Shown in pieces: positions 10,071 through 21,875 of a stretch of DNA of 64,000 nucleotides. Location of the stretch: assembly GCA_034008185.1 (NCBI GenBank), contig CM067084.1:42731099-42795098 (forward strand), given 5' to 3'. Under the pieces are notes generated by a model that had not been told where the DNA came from, did not search any database, and saw only the letters and a program-made list of their open reading frames with translations. Both the position numbers and the translations under genes were made by a program. The stretch comes from Gorsachius magnificus. Taxonomy: Eukaryota; Chordata; Aves; Pelecaniformes; Ardeidae. Position 1 is the stretch's first letter. Each line of letters starts with the position of its first letter.

Positions 10071-13000
10071 ATAAAATCAGCAAAGAATTCTCTAAAAGTA
10101 GAGGGTTTAGTTAGGGTAGCACATTTTTAGAACAAGGAACAGTATTCCACAGTACTGCTTGGATAAGCAAATCTATCATAAGCCCTGCGTTGTTTTTTCT
10201 TCTTTGGAGTGAAGATGACCTTCTATATGAAGGCACACCAACATGTTAACGGCTTGGAAAAGTAAATAATTTTTTCTGTTGTAATTTCCGCAGCTGTATT
10301 TCTTTCTCATTTCCCGGTGGTCCAGCATGTGAGGTAGTACATATTTTTTGTAAATGAGCTATAGGCAGTATCTAAATCAAAATCATTATATCTAATGAAG
10401 AGTATCTTTATATATTTATAATTAATTCCTTCCCTTTTTATACCTTATTATTGCTAATAATTGACACCTAAGAGCAAGACTTCTGTGATTTGAAGCAAAT
10501 ACATTATATGAATCTAACAATTAGGATGCTGATTTGTTTTCTCATTCAAGCAAGAAGAGTTGTGATAAGAAGCACAGAAAAAGATTAAGTCTCAGTTAAA
10601 TTACTGCAATATGGGAATAGTTGCATGGAACCTAGTGAAGAATTTCATCTCCAAGATACCACTTGGCCAGAAATAACTTTTATGACCATCTAGCCTGTTC
10701 TTTAGGGTAACATAATAGAAAGAACTTACTCAATCATTAGGTTCCTTTCAAGCCCATTAAATACATTGGAGACTTAATACATCCTTTAGAAGAGCACCTA
10801 ACTGTAAAGACCACAACTAATGGAGAAGCCACCACCCCCCAGTTAATCTGGATTTGACCAAAAAGTAACGCTCCTGTGCAGGTAGTTTTAACCAGGTGAA
10901 AAAAGCATGTGAAACATGTAGGTTTACAGTGAAACTGCAAGAAGTTTACAAAAACTAAGCAGGAGGAAGTTTTCCCCTCTAAAAATTTCACTAGAGTTTT
11001 TGAAAGTTTTGTGGGCTTGAACCTATACTGACATATGGTAACTATCAACTGTAAGGCATGGGTCAGCCTGATATGTCTTTGATAAGAAAAGAATAAAAGA
11101 GAACAGAGGGAAGAGTTTCAGGGTTTTCCTTGAAAACAAACCTCCCTCCACCCAAAAAAAAAAAAGAAAAAAAAGAACACAAAGAAATTTTCAGCTTAAC
11201 AGCTTAAAAAAACCTTACATGGAGGCTCTATTTGTCTAAGCGTTTCAGATGCACATCAAAATACACGGGGTGTGTACTTCACCTGCTAATACATGCTGTA
11301 CTTTTGTAGTATGATAAACAAACTTATCAAATCATTGTACCATGGCCATCAATAAGGACACACAGGTTTTAAAACTCACCAAAAGCGGAGAGCTTCTACA
11401 CATGTGCCTGAATATCTGCCACTTGGCCTCAAGGCCATTTCAAGTCCCCAAGTAAGCTGATATTTAGCACCTCATAAAAAAGTGGTGTACACCTGAGTAG
11501 AGGGGGGAAAAAAGTGACATTTGTTGGTGGTTTATATGGAGGATCACATTACCTTTCTTAAAAGTAAGAGAAAGAAAGATCTTCCTCTCTGTGTTTAGAA
11601 GAAGGAGGAGTAAGGGTGGTTTTGCAAAAATCTTTGTTTTGGAGAAGGCTTTATTAAAAAAAAAAAGTAGCTTTGCACAACAGCAAGGAAGCATACTGAT
11701 CTATAAAACTGCATAAAAATTGCATTAAATTTTATCCTTAATTAAAAGATTTACCATACATTCCTAAGAAAAGTTATAGCTACTCTGCACTTACCCTCCA
11801 GGTACCTGGTGGCTTTTCGACTGTCATGTGCTGAGAAAGATCTCTCTGAATACACCGAGATGCATGTAACGGGTATGCTTGCTTTAAGGCCAAATGAGAA
11901 GGCTATGAGCTGCGCAGTCTGCTCTGCTTTGTTTTCCTCAAGTGAAATATGATTTTAAACCTTAATACTGAAATAGCACCAAATATTTAAAATATGTTAT
12001 AGTCGGTGAGTTTTTCCACAGTGCCAGTTTGTTTTCCGTTCCCCCCATGACATCTCACAACTCTAAGTGCTCAATGACAGTCTGTAGAGGTTTCACCATA
12101 ATCCACCTTTATCCATTAACAGACACTCAATCACTAAAGTGCTTACTAGACTAAACATATTTATCCAACCAAATCACACTTTACAATGCAAAACTGCCAA
12201 TCAGACCCCAGCTATTAACGAGGAACTGCTTTAAGGGGATTTTGGTGTTTGTGCTGTGAAGAGCATGCTTACCTCCAACAAACCACTAAACCAAATTAAC
12301 ATAGCTGTATCCTCATAAAAGAAACCAGATATCCTGTTGTGAAAATAGAAAGCTTGGTAGGACAGGGCTCCTTTGATGGCTAACAGTGTGGCAGACGAAG
12401 GCTTCAGACTACAAATCTGGTTACCACAGGCTCATTACAAAACTAGCATTAAGCTTTTGCTAACTTTAAAAGCAAAATAAAAATGTATCATTTGGGTAAC
12501 TCAGTAAGTCATCAACTTACTAAGTTACTATTATAATTGCAGTAAGTGCTGTAATTGTTGGATAAGGCTCCTTAATTCTAATTGCTCCTTTGTCCAAGAT
12601 CATGTTGTAAAAATGCTTGCATTAGCCAAAATAAAATCCAAGAGACACAAATGTGGTAGTAATAATAATTCTTTTTATTAGCCTGGAAAAGAGGAAGAGA
12701 ACAAAGCTTTAAAAAGACTTCAAAGTTCTGACCAAGAGAAAAAAAATCTAAAATCGGAGAAACATGCATACACTCTGCCCTTTTATTAGACTCATACAAA
12801 CTAAGTGCCATCACCACAACTTAGAGCTTGACAGCATTTCTTTCCCAGGCAGCAGGAAAAGTTGCACCATCCATGTTACAGGGCTAATTTAAGTTCTCTG
12901 TCAAAAATACATAAACCAGTCCTGTATATTCTCACTAGGAAGCCCTAATAGTTTTAGACTTACTGGTATTATACCTCCTTTAAATCCCAATATTTTAAAG

Positions 13001-15500
13001 CTGGATTTGACATTTGCTGGGACTTGGTGTATTTTCCCTCCATTTAACCACAGCAAAAAGAAAGGTGATGTTTTAAACTCTGAGGTAAGTGACTCATGAA
13101 AATTCATGTTTTTAAGAAACATTTATCAGTTTAAAAATGCATATATATACCCTTTTTCTTTACTTCCAAATAGCTTTAGCTCCGTGATTGAAATATGTAT
13201 TTCCAATCCTTCACTGCTTATCAAAAATAATGAGCACTTTCTTCTTTACTGGCTTTTATAAACACTTCTGGGGAAAATTTTATGAGCAGATAGAACAAGT
13301 TTTACTTCTTGGAGAGAAGGCTTCATGCTGGAATCCTATCCAAAATGAGTAAACCACAACATTAACAGATTTTCCAAAAATCACTAGAGCAGACTTCGTA
13401 AGTTAGAGTTGGAAGCATGTAAAGTATGAATTAAGTTGTCATGTAACATAATAGTGTAGTTTTGTATGCTAGAGTCAGACATCATGTTCCATCATAATAT
13501 GGATCCATCGCCACCAAGTCTTTAGTCTACCTGTGTTCCGAACAGTTATGAATAATACAAAAATGTGCAAAATAAAGCTGTTCCAGATTTGTGCATATGA
13601 ATTTCCACACATGCTTTATGGGAAAGAAGTTGATGCAGGTTTTCAATGCATAATTATACCACTTACAGACAGGGAAAAGTATCATCATAACACTGGAAGT
13701 ACAAAAATAAAAGATGAATTACAATACAAATGAAAAAGAGGAATTATTGTAGACCACACTGAATCTTAGTACTTAGAAAATACTTTCTGTGGTTAATGGG
13801 AACTACATGCTTTCACGCCTTTGTTACATATCCATGTTAATACATTTAATGTTCTTTATTGTATAGATGTGTCATACCCAAGCAATGAAAATATACACAA
13901 AAGGCTCTAAGAAATTTCTGATGCCAGAAACAGTCGTCTTCTGATTATAGCAATGTTAGTAACTGCAATGATGCCAATTTGGTCTGTACCACCAATTTGA
14001 AACAATTTGTTGTTCCATGGAACATGAATTTCTCAGTTCTCCACTTTGTTATTTTTAATTGGTGCTTTGTTTTGAAAGGTACCACATGTATCATATTGAA
14101 ACTTTCCAGCTAGCAGAAAGTGAAGAATAGTGCAAACACTGAAACAACAAAGTATTTCATTCTTTCATAACCTTTGTTACTTAAGTAAAAAACACAACTA
14201 CATCATTAAAGCCTTTTACTTGAATCCTCATGTTGTGTTTAGATGCTAGAGATATTAATGAACGGTATGCCAACTTCATAAGCGTACAAGGAAGGCAGGG
14301 AAGAGCTAATTTGCTGAATTATGCAATGCAACTCCATTGATACCTGTAACATGTACAAGTAATAAGAGAACACTGTCCATAGCTCCCATTCTAAGCAGCA
14401 TGCCCCCAGTTTCTATGTACACGGGCAGTGTTATGCCTTTTCACTTGTGACACATGAAAGTGTCAAACTTCTCATTTATTTTCCAGTTGTGTCTTTAAAT
14501 AGACACAACACATCCAGCCAGATTGCCTGTATTTTCCACCATATGGCCAGCACTGCTTGATTTGTCTTCTGGAAATGACATGATTCATTCTTTCAACTTA
14601 TTTCACTGAAAAGGCTTTTCCACATGTCACCCAATATTGATAATCTCTGCAGAATTATATTTGTAGGAGATACAGTAAGTAAGTAAGTGCAAAATTTTTT
14701 AGCTGTCCCTAAGCACCTTTGGCTGATTGATAAAGAATAAATAATAAATGCATTCTGTAAAATATTTTAAAGTTAAAATAATTCCAGGACTTCCAATTCA
14801 ATAAACCCCATGTGAATTCATTAATATATGATGTCTATATTTGCCAAAACAAGGATAACATATTTTGGAATGCTTTTCTCCAGACTGAAGATAGAATCTG
14901 AGTATTTCAGTTAGAACATACATTGTCAATAACACAGTAGATCTTACAAATGCAAGTCTTTTTTACAGTTCCCATTTTATTCACATCCACAATATGGTTG
15001 TCATCGTGGCATGTTGGCCACTACCCCTATAGCACAAGCTGAGGTGCTCCTGTTAGGTTTTAAAACGCTTTTAACACAGCTTTACATTCTACTGAAAGTC
15101 TTCAAAGTTATTGTACCTATTCTTTGTGTACTTAGCAATGATATTACCATCAGGCCATTTTTCTCCCGAGCAGCTGTTGGTAATTGGCCTAATATGAGGG
15201 GATAATTATACTATCAATTCTTTATTACCCAGGCCAATATAGGCAAAAAGTAAATAATAGAGGCAGTATTTGATATCATGGGGACTGCTATACTGACCAC
15301 GTGGAGTCAGGTCCTTTGGGGTTATCAGGTCCTGCTCAGTACTATTTCTGCTGGACCACAGCTGTCCCTGGCAGAGCCATCCAGGTTTGTTCCCTATTTC
15401 TCCAAATACAGAAGGGCTCATTATCTGGAATGGAGCAGAGTATGCATGTGATGACAGATATGGACTGGCTGAGGTCTGGCTTCTGTACAAGCTAATAAGG
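10071..15500. other. Non-coding stretch, no gene supported
   Basis: Ordinary A+T-rich DNA. Contains an A-rich tract at about 11153-11175, an AGTA tetranucleotide run near 14674-14689, and motif-dense segments at about 12125-12290 and 15130-15280 that could be regulatory but show nothing decisive. The frame at 13533-13733 begins near an acceptor-like CCGAACAG, but it has no matching donor and is not called. Confidence 0.5.
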
Positions 15501-15535
15501 CCTATATATACCTACACATACATGTCTGAATACCT

Positions 15536-15706
15536 ATGAACAACCTGCCAGCACGAACCAGCAGGCCAAGAGGAAGAAGCACTTGCCGGCTGGCCAAGTG
15601 GCTCCAAGACACCTTCCTTGTGGCTACACCAAACCTGTTTTTAACTCTCTCCTTGCTCAAGCAAATTTCTCAGCAAACCTTATACTGTGTAACTGTATTT
15701 CAGGGT
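15536..15706 (+). CDS. Short hypothetical ORF (56 aa), uncertain
   Basis: An ATG at 15536 opens a 56-codon frame, MNNLPARTSRPRGRSTC at its N-terminus, that ends in TGA. The start is basic (several R) and the middle hydrophobic (LFLTLSLL). A TATATATA string sits about 30 bases upstream of the ATG, too close to leave a normal leader. No family is recognised. It is listed because it precedes the exon-like segments at 15918-17786 on the same strand. It could instead be part of an old LTR or plain chance. Confidence 0.1.
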
Positions 15707-15917
15707 ACCTGAAGGATTAGGTTACCCTCATTTGTGGGGAAACCCAGGAGCCACCAGTAAGCCCCCTCTAGTCTGCATGGTTGATAAAAATGTTTTTAAA
15801 AATGGTGTTTCCTTAACAAATGGTAAATATTGGCTCTCCTTTATTATGTGAAATAGCATAACAAATATCTGATAAATAAGTCAATGGCTTTAGTCAAATG
15901 TTTTGTTAATTATTTAG

Positions 15918-16253
15918 CCAAAATACTGCAGCTATCTGTCTGAAAAGAAGTTCCAGAAAGCAATATTACCATAATGGACAGATAGCATCTAACCTGCTAC
16001 CTAATAGAAATGTTTCACATAAGAAAACTTCAAATTCTATTTTTCCTTCTGCTGAAACATTAAAGAAAGATGACAAACAGTCTATTATCACCTGTCCTTC
16101 TCAGTCTATGACTGAATCTAAAAAAGAACCATGTTCCTTTCACAGTTCAATGGCAAATGCATCTGAAAGTAAAAACTATTTTACCTCAAGTGGACGTTAC
16201 AGGCATATAGGGATGGAGCATATGGTCCTCTATGCTTTAGCTAACCTTTATAG
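15918..16253 (+). CDS. Candidate internal coding exon (112 codons), unrecognised protein
   Basis: The plus-strand frame is open from the stop at 15907 to a TAA that itself lies inside a consensus donor (16254 onward: GTAAGTA). A T-rich acceptor (TTTTGTTAATTATTTAG) ends at 15917. The segment between them is 336 bases, a multiple of three; it starts with one base completing a codon and ends with two spare bases. The predicted peptide is hydrophilic and rich in S, K and N, with a more ordered end containing RYRHIGMEHMVLYALANLY. I recognise no domain or family. Its first in-frame ATG is internal, so ATG-based ORF calls would miss it. Frames of this length arise once or twice by chance in 64 kb; the splice signals at both ends raise the interest but do not prove a gene. 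Confidence 0.2.
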
Positions 16254-16819
16254 GTAAGTACTTATAGAGGAAAATCCACAGCAAAAATGAAATGTATGTT
16301 CCTACTAGAATACACATAAACAGGGCGTTTTAAAATTTCCTTAGCCTGACTTGTCAGATTCTGACAGCATATAATGCATTCAGGGTTTTATGAGCCCAAT
16401 AAGTCCATGTGATACCAAAAAGGGAAAAAAGTTGGAAGCCACAATTGTAATATCTAAAAATATCCTACATTCAGTTTAGTATAACAACTGTAGATTGTTG
16501 AGCATTTTGATATTGACTGCCTTTTTTTCTTTACATATACAAATGTAGACAGTTTTGGTTTAGACATACTCTAATTCGATGACGTTAGAAAGCTCTTGGG
16601 AGAGGTGTTTATCCAGTTTTCATATTGACATAGGAAGAAATGGTTGCTTGGCCATGCCGTTGTGGCACAGATTTCAGAAGCATTTGTTCTACTAGCTGGT
16701 GTCCAAGGGAAGGATTGTTGCCATCTTACTGATAAGTCCTGATAAACTTGAGTTTGAATTTTTTACTCTGTTTTTGTTTTGTTTTAATAGAGCCTGGAGC
16801 TTTTCTTTTTTGCCCCTAG
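16254..16819 (+). other. Candidate intron between two exon-like segments
   Basis: Starts with GTAAGTA and ends with a long pyrimidine tract and CCCCTAG (TTTTCTTTTTTGCCCCTAG ending at 16819), so it has textbook GT-AG borders. It contains nothing else recognisable. Confidence 0.2.
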
Positions 16820-16961
16820 TTATCCACAATATCCAGTTTGCCAGACCATTCTGAGTAATTTTGGTTCAAAAAGGTCAAATGTGGCAAATGATATCATATA
16901 TCTCTGGAAAGTTGAGCAGAAACTAGTGCTTTCTCAGGGACAAGCTCTTTTTCAGTCTTGA
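16820..16961 (+). CDS. Candidate terminal exon in phase with 15918-16253
   Basis: It follows a strong acceptor. Its first base T joins the two spare bases (AG) of the upstream candidate exon to give a Ser codon. The frame then stays open for 46 codons to TGA at 16959-16961. The peptide begins YPQYPVCQTILSNFGSKR and includes IIYLWKVEQK near its end. No family is recognised. A weak donor (CTGA then GTAATT, near 16854) would instead make this a 35-base internal exon leaving one spare base, which would suit the exon-like segment at 17601. Both models are speculative. Confidence 0.16.
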
Positions 16962-17600
16962 CATCTCACACTGTAGGAAAAGTTCTACTAACTACACGTG
17001 CACCTCTTCATTAAAAACATATCTCAATACTTCAGTCTGAATTCATGCGAAGCCACAGAAAGATCTAGGTAGTCAGGACAGGCTTTATCGGCGTCACAAA
17101 TTTTTCTCAAGTATCTGTGGGACGACAGTATGCACCCATTAATTAAAAAAAAAAGATTGACAAGCCATTACTGTTACAACTGTTCCTTAACTGTTTCATA
17201 CCATTGCTGCAGCAGTTGCATGCAAGGTCCATCACATTATGGTCTCAGGACAATGTCCCTAGGCAACTCATAAGCCCACACTTTGCATTTAGTAGCCATT
17301 GCATTTTTTTGTAGTGATGTACTGTTCTTTCCCCTCAAATGCTATCCTACAACATTCATCTTCATCTATTGCCTACTCCTTTCCTCCTCTATATTTATTT
17401 TAGAAATTGACAGTGTTACAAAAAAGGTCTTCTTTCTTCTTCTAGATACCAGATCCCTCATAGTCTTGCATGAGGTTTTAAGTCTCATTTTTGCTGCTGT
17501 GAATCTACACAGACCTATAAATAAAGGTTTAAATACGAACATTTCTTTACTAATGGAAAACCAAACTTCTTTTTTTTTTTGTTGAGTTTGTTTATTCCAG
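16962..17600. other. Non-coding; possible 3' UTR or intron
   Basis: A run of A near 17144-17155 and T-rich frames (17283-17585) are the only features. A canonical AATAAA polyadenylation hexamer lies at 17519-17524, about 560 bases after the TGA of the upstream candidate exon. It is also explicable by chance in A+T-rich DNA. Confidence 0.35.
17519..17524 (+). terminator. AATAAA hexamer, possible polyadenylation signal
   Basis: Canonical hexamer downstream of the candidate terminal exon at 16820-16961. No clear GT-rich downstream element was assessed. Frequent by chance in this composition. Confidence 0.12.
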
Positions 17601-17786
17601 GAAAATATTTATCTGGTTGCCTGTTTCAAAATCCTCTACTGAAAGGTCAAAGATTAAAACCGAACACACTCCTCCTGTGTCCTCAAACCGAGCATAGCAG
17701 ACAACCTCTGTTGTCTCAGTTTCCTGCTACTCAGTATTTGTCAGACACTGATTACGAAAAATACCCTGAGCAGTTATCTCTATATG
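17601..17786 (+). CDS. Candidate internal exon (62 codons) with strong acceptor
   Basis: A long T-rich tract and TTTGTTTATTCCAG end at 17600, and a GTATGT donor begins at 17787. The 186 bases between are a multiple of three. In the phase that begins with two bases of a split codon the frame is open throughout. The peptide starts KYLSGCLFQNPLL and ends with QYLSDTDYEKYPEQLSLY. In the phase that would directly follow the exon at 15918-16253, the frame runs 31 codons and then stops (TAG 17695-17697), so the two cannot be joined into a long frame without a linking exon. The protein is not recognised. Confidence 0.17.
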
Positions 17787-18640
17787 GTATGTTTCTAACT
17801 CAAGTGTCATAACCAATGAGTCACCATGAGTAAAAGAAATAAGATTACCTTTTAAAATAAGTTCACAGTAATCCTTTTCTTAAATGTCATAGCTACAACT
17901 CATTCTTTTGCATGACATGCAACTTTGAAGTAAAACTCAGTTGTGTATGTACAGTGACTTGGTATTTCCATGATGAAGAGAGGACTGGATTACTTTTTCC
18001 ATACATCTTTATTTGTTACATTTTGGAGCTCAGATCTGCTTGCCACGCAGACTTAAATTCATGAGTATCAGTACAAATACGCTATTTCTTTCATACATTT
18101 CTTTTTTTGCATTCACAACACTTCATAGGCAGAGAGGAAATAAGTCAGACTATTGAAAATTGGAAAGCTTTAAAATAAAATAACGAGCAAAGAATTTTCC
18201 AGTAGGTGGGGCAATAAAAATGAAAGGCGGGTCCCCCAAGAGTCACAAACATGGAAGTTTATAGCGGAGGAAACGGCCAAGATTGGATAAGCTGGCTGAA
18301 CAGAGAGAAACAATACCGGAGACACAGGCTAAATGGTTCCACAAAGGAGAATGGAAAGGGAATTTTGAACTGGTGATAAAGGACCCATTATCTACATTTC
18401 TTTAATTGACTGATGTTACAATGGATGTAGAATAGAAAAACAAGGAATCCTGTTGGAACCATTAGCACTCAAATAAGTGTTTTGGGGGAAAGGCTCAGAG
18501 ACAGAAAAATTCGCTTAGAGTGGTAGAGTTTGGGCAGGATATGAACCTATTTCCAGGAATGCTGGTATTATTAAAGGGACTAACAACTGCTACAAATTTG
18601 TCAGTGCTCACAACATGAGCCCATTCACTGCAGGCAATAA
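17787..18640. other. Non-coding stretch, nothing recognised
   Basis: No repeat family or exon-like segment is supported. The segment 18220-18320 has several CpGs and a mixed composition unlike its neighbours, perhaps an old insertion, but no termini are visible. Confidence 0.5.
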
Positions 18641-18649
18641 TTCGTATTG

Positions 18650-18865
18650 CTGCTCCCTCTGCCACTGTATTGCAGACCTGAGTGGCAGGTGTGTCCTGGC
18701 ATCCAGGCCCAGGTCCAGCTGCAACTTCAGAGGTACAGTTAGATTCTGTATTTCATACTCAGGGCAAGCAAAGCATCCACCCAGATGTGGAGCAGCTCCA
18801 GGCCCACCATGGCCATGCTCCCCAGCAGGATCCTGGTCTGATCCAACACTGAGGGCCCCAGCCTG
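18650..18865. other. Locally GC-rich patch, identity unknown
   Basis: About 215 bases with clear GC enrichment relative to the flanks (GCAGGTGTGTCCTGGCATCC and neighbours), with few CpGs. An open frame crosses it (18615-18887), as expected where stop codons are rare. It could be an old repeat fragment or a decayed exon; there is no family match I can defend. Confidence 0.35.
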
Positions 18866-21279
18866 GAAAGTCTTACAAAACTTGTGAACCTTATGGTTCT
18901 TATCTTGGGAACAGACATATTTAAAACTTAAAAGGGGTTGAAATCTTTGTCCGCTATTTTCACCACATGAGTATGCTGGAGGAGCTTTTTGTTCCCTGCT
19001 GCACTAAATCATTATTTGTGAAATGGATGTGGGTCCAGGAGCTAGAAAGTCCCTCAGCTTAATCCCACCTATCAACTAACTTTATCATTTCATGCTTAGA
19101 TAGCTCTTTGAAAAGATTACTTCAATGGATAAATGTTTTTTCCATTTATCAGAGAGTCTCAAGGAGTTTTCTGTGAATTACTAAACCTGCAAGCTGAAAT
19201 TGCATCAGAACTGGGCTGAAAATGCAGACCTTCTGACCAGCCTCAGGCCTCCTCCACAGACGATATGCCACCACCAGAACACATGGTGGTTTTTGTTTTT
19301 GAAATCCTCAGGATGCAAAGCCTATATTTAGGTCTCAGAAATGGGTCTCACATCCAAGACATTAAGTACCACTGACCACTTCAAAGAAAGGATGATTTAG
19401 CAGCTAGAGGACTAACTGTGGGACACAGGAATACAGCTTCTGCTGAAGTAGAGTTGGAAAGTAACAAGTCAAATTGCCGAGCCTTGTTTCTTTACAGCTG
19501 CATCTCACCTCTGTCTATCAAGACATTCTCCTCTTGAGACTACTAAAATATTATTTAGAGGAATCAGTACATTTTTCTTGAAAGTTTGAGCCATTCTTTG
19601 AAGACGTGCATGTCTAAAAATTAGACAAAACTTGGCAAGTAACAGATTTAGTGTGTAATCTACAAAACTATCAACTATACCAGCTTTTATGAAGGAATGT
19701 CTACCTAAAGAAAAGAGTTTTCTGATCAAGCTGTGCTACATAATCAGCACAAGTTTCAATCACTGTTCCTTTGAATACAGGAATTCTGATAGCCCCTTAT
19801 TCCATCTTGATCCCCTTCATTTTTTTTGTAATTGACAGAAGAAAAATTGTTTATTTTCAAACATACTTTGCCTTCTCTTCTTCTCACAAACCTCTCTTAA
19901 AAACAGTTCTAGTTCAAGACAGAGAAACTTGTACTTTTTAGGTCCTGAGAGTGTTTTCTTTTAAACACTAGATTTTTCTGAAATTCTCTTAGGAAAAGAT
20001 TTTTCTACATACCTAATATAGGTTCAATGAAAACGTGCAATTATCACATGTTCAGGGGAAGAGGTAAACAAATGCCTGAATCACTTTTAAAAGTTTTTGA
20101 AAAAGTAAAAAAGAGGAAAATAGTCCTGTCATGTGCCATTTAAGAACATTTCTAAACACACATACACTTGAAACTTAAAACAGAGCACTATAATTAGTTG
20201 ATGTTCAAGAATGAAAATGAAATATCGTGTAATATATTCAGCATTTGTCTCAACACCATGGATTTTTCATTACTTCTTAATAGTAGGTAAGATCCAGATT
20301 TTAAGCACTTATCTTGAACATTGCCTCACAAGAATTTCATGTTCCTGGGCATTGACAGGAGAATTCTACCCATTCCACCTAAATTTCCCCGTAGAGAGAG
20401 ATCATTGGCTATGAAGATGAACACATGGAGATCCAGCCTAGTCTGGCCAAAAACCTTAATCTCTCCCTCTCACTAATAACACTATGTAGAAGGTGAGTAG
20501 GGGCATTGTTGTAACATTTTCCTCTCCCTGGAGATTTACATGAGTTTAGATGACTGACTGTCTAAACCGAGATGGCAAAAGAGCTGTAGATGGGCTGTGA
20601 TGGCCACTCCATTCTGAGAAGGACACTCATCCACTCTTTTGAAAGGAATATACATTTGACACAAACTAGACAAAACTCAAAAACATACTGGAAGCAGAAA
20701 CCAGAACCTTAGGACTCTTCGCTGCTTTTCTTCTATTCGTCTGGCCTTACACATCTCTCTCATGCCCAGTTCCATAATGGCTCTGTTTCAGTGGGAGAAA
20801 ATCCAATCCACCTGCAGCAGAGGAGCCAGTTCAGTTGCACACAGCTTTGATTACAGGTCTGCATCTATAAGCTCTCTAACCAACAGGCTATTTGTTATGC
20901 AACTAGTGAGTGTTGGTGTCACCACCACATTCTCCTCCTCCTTCTCTGGACATCTTACATAGGACTCACACACTCATCTGTCTAAATACAGATCATGACA
21001 CTGTGTTCAGCTAGGAACATGGCTTCCAGAAGAGGCACAACTGCTTCTTCTCTTAGGCACAACCGTCACTGTAAGTGACAAGCTGATTGCCCCAAGAATC
21101 TCAAGGCTAGCTAGAGATGTGACTATAGTGCAAGCAGTTCCAGAAAACAGGTCAACTGGCATTGCTGGGAGTAATGACTTTACCCTTATTTATAAAACTG
21201 GACTAATTTTCTCTTTCAGCTATGTTTCAAAATCCTCATCATACCAGTTGTCTCCCTTCCATCATGCCCAAAGACCACT
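18866..21279. other. Non-coding stretch, nothing firmly recognised
   Basis: The part 20430-21080 has mixed composition and may contain very old repeat sequence, but I cannot name it. Short frames at 20211, 20762 and 21119 lack exon-like borders. Confidence 0.5.
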
Positions 21280-21875
21280 GAATGTAGGAAGTGCCATACT
21301 GAGTTAGGCTAATGGTCTGCTTAGCCTTGTATTCTGCCTCAAAAAGTGGCAATATGGGATGTTTTAGGAGAGAGTGCAAGACTGGCCACTTCAGGTAATC
21401 TTTTTCTCTTGTGTTCTTCCAGCATCCATAATTGAGGCATTTGGTATGTTGGAGAGAACATCCTTCCCAGTCATTTTAGAATCCATTTATGGGCTTGTTT
21501 TCCTCTAATGAGTTTGTTGAACATCCTTCTACTGTCTGCGTCCTTTGACAAGAGATTCTAAAATTTCCCTACCTGCTGAGAAAAGAAATACTTTTTACTT
21601 GTTTTAAATCAACTTTATACTGGTTTTATGGAGTGCCCTTATTCTTATCCAGAGAGACCAGTTGAATAACAGTTCTCTGCTTAACTTACAAGAAACTCAA
21701 TCATATTCACTTTCAAGCTTTTTTCCCTCTACATTGGAGATTCCTTGCCTTTGGAAAGTCTTGCCTCTTAAGGGTCCCATCTCCTTAGCCATTTTTGTTG
21801 CCCTTCTGTCTAACATCTTTAATTACAATACACCCTTCTTGAGTTATGAAAGTCAGAAACAAACACAGAACTGAC
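21280..21875 (-). mobile_element. Ancient CR1-type LINE fragment, reverse orientation
   Basis: Three blocks in the right order match the antisense of old sauropsid CR1 copies. First, GCCATACTGAGTTAGGCTAA followed by ATGGTCTGCTTAGCC near 21293. Second, a block around 21585-21650 corresponding to the AAATACTTTTTACTTGTTTT and GGAGTGCCCTTATTCTTAT words. Third, TTTTTGTTGCCCTTCTGTCT near 21792, followed by the AGAACTGACAC word near 21867. The copy is heavily diverged with indels and has no intact frame. It is much older than the CR1 at 7595-7805. Confidence 0.7.

Noticed and set aside
13533..13733. 66-codon frame after an acceptor-like CCGAACAG
   Set aside because: No good donor or supporting partner exon, and frames of this length are common by chance here.
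15540..15780. Possible old LTR
   Set aside because: Composition differs from the flanks, but no TG...CA ends, paired LTR, primer-binding site or target duplication is visible.
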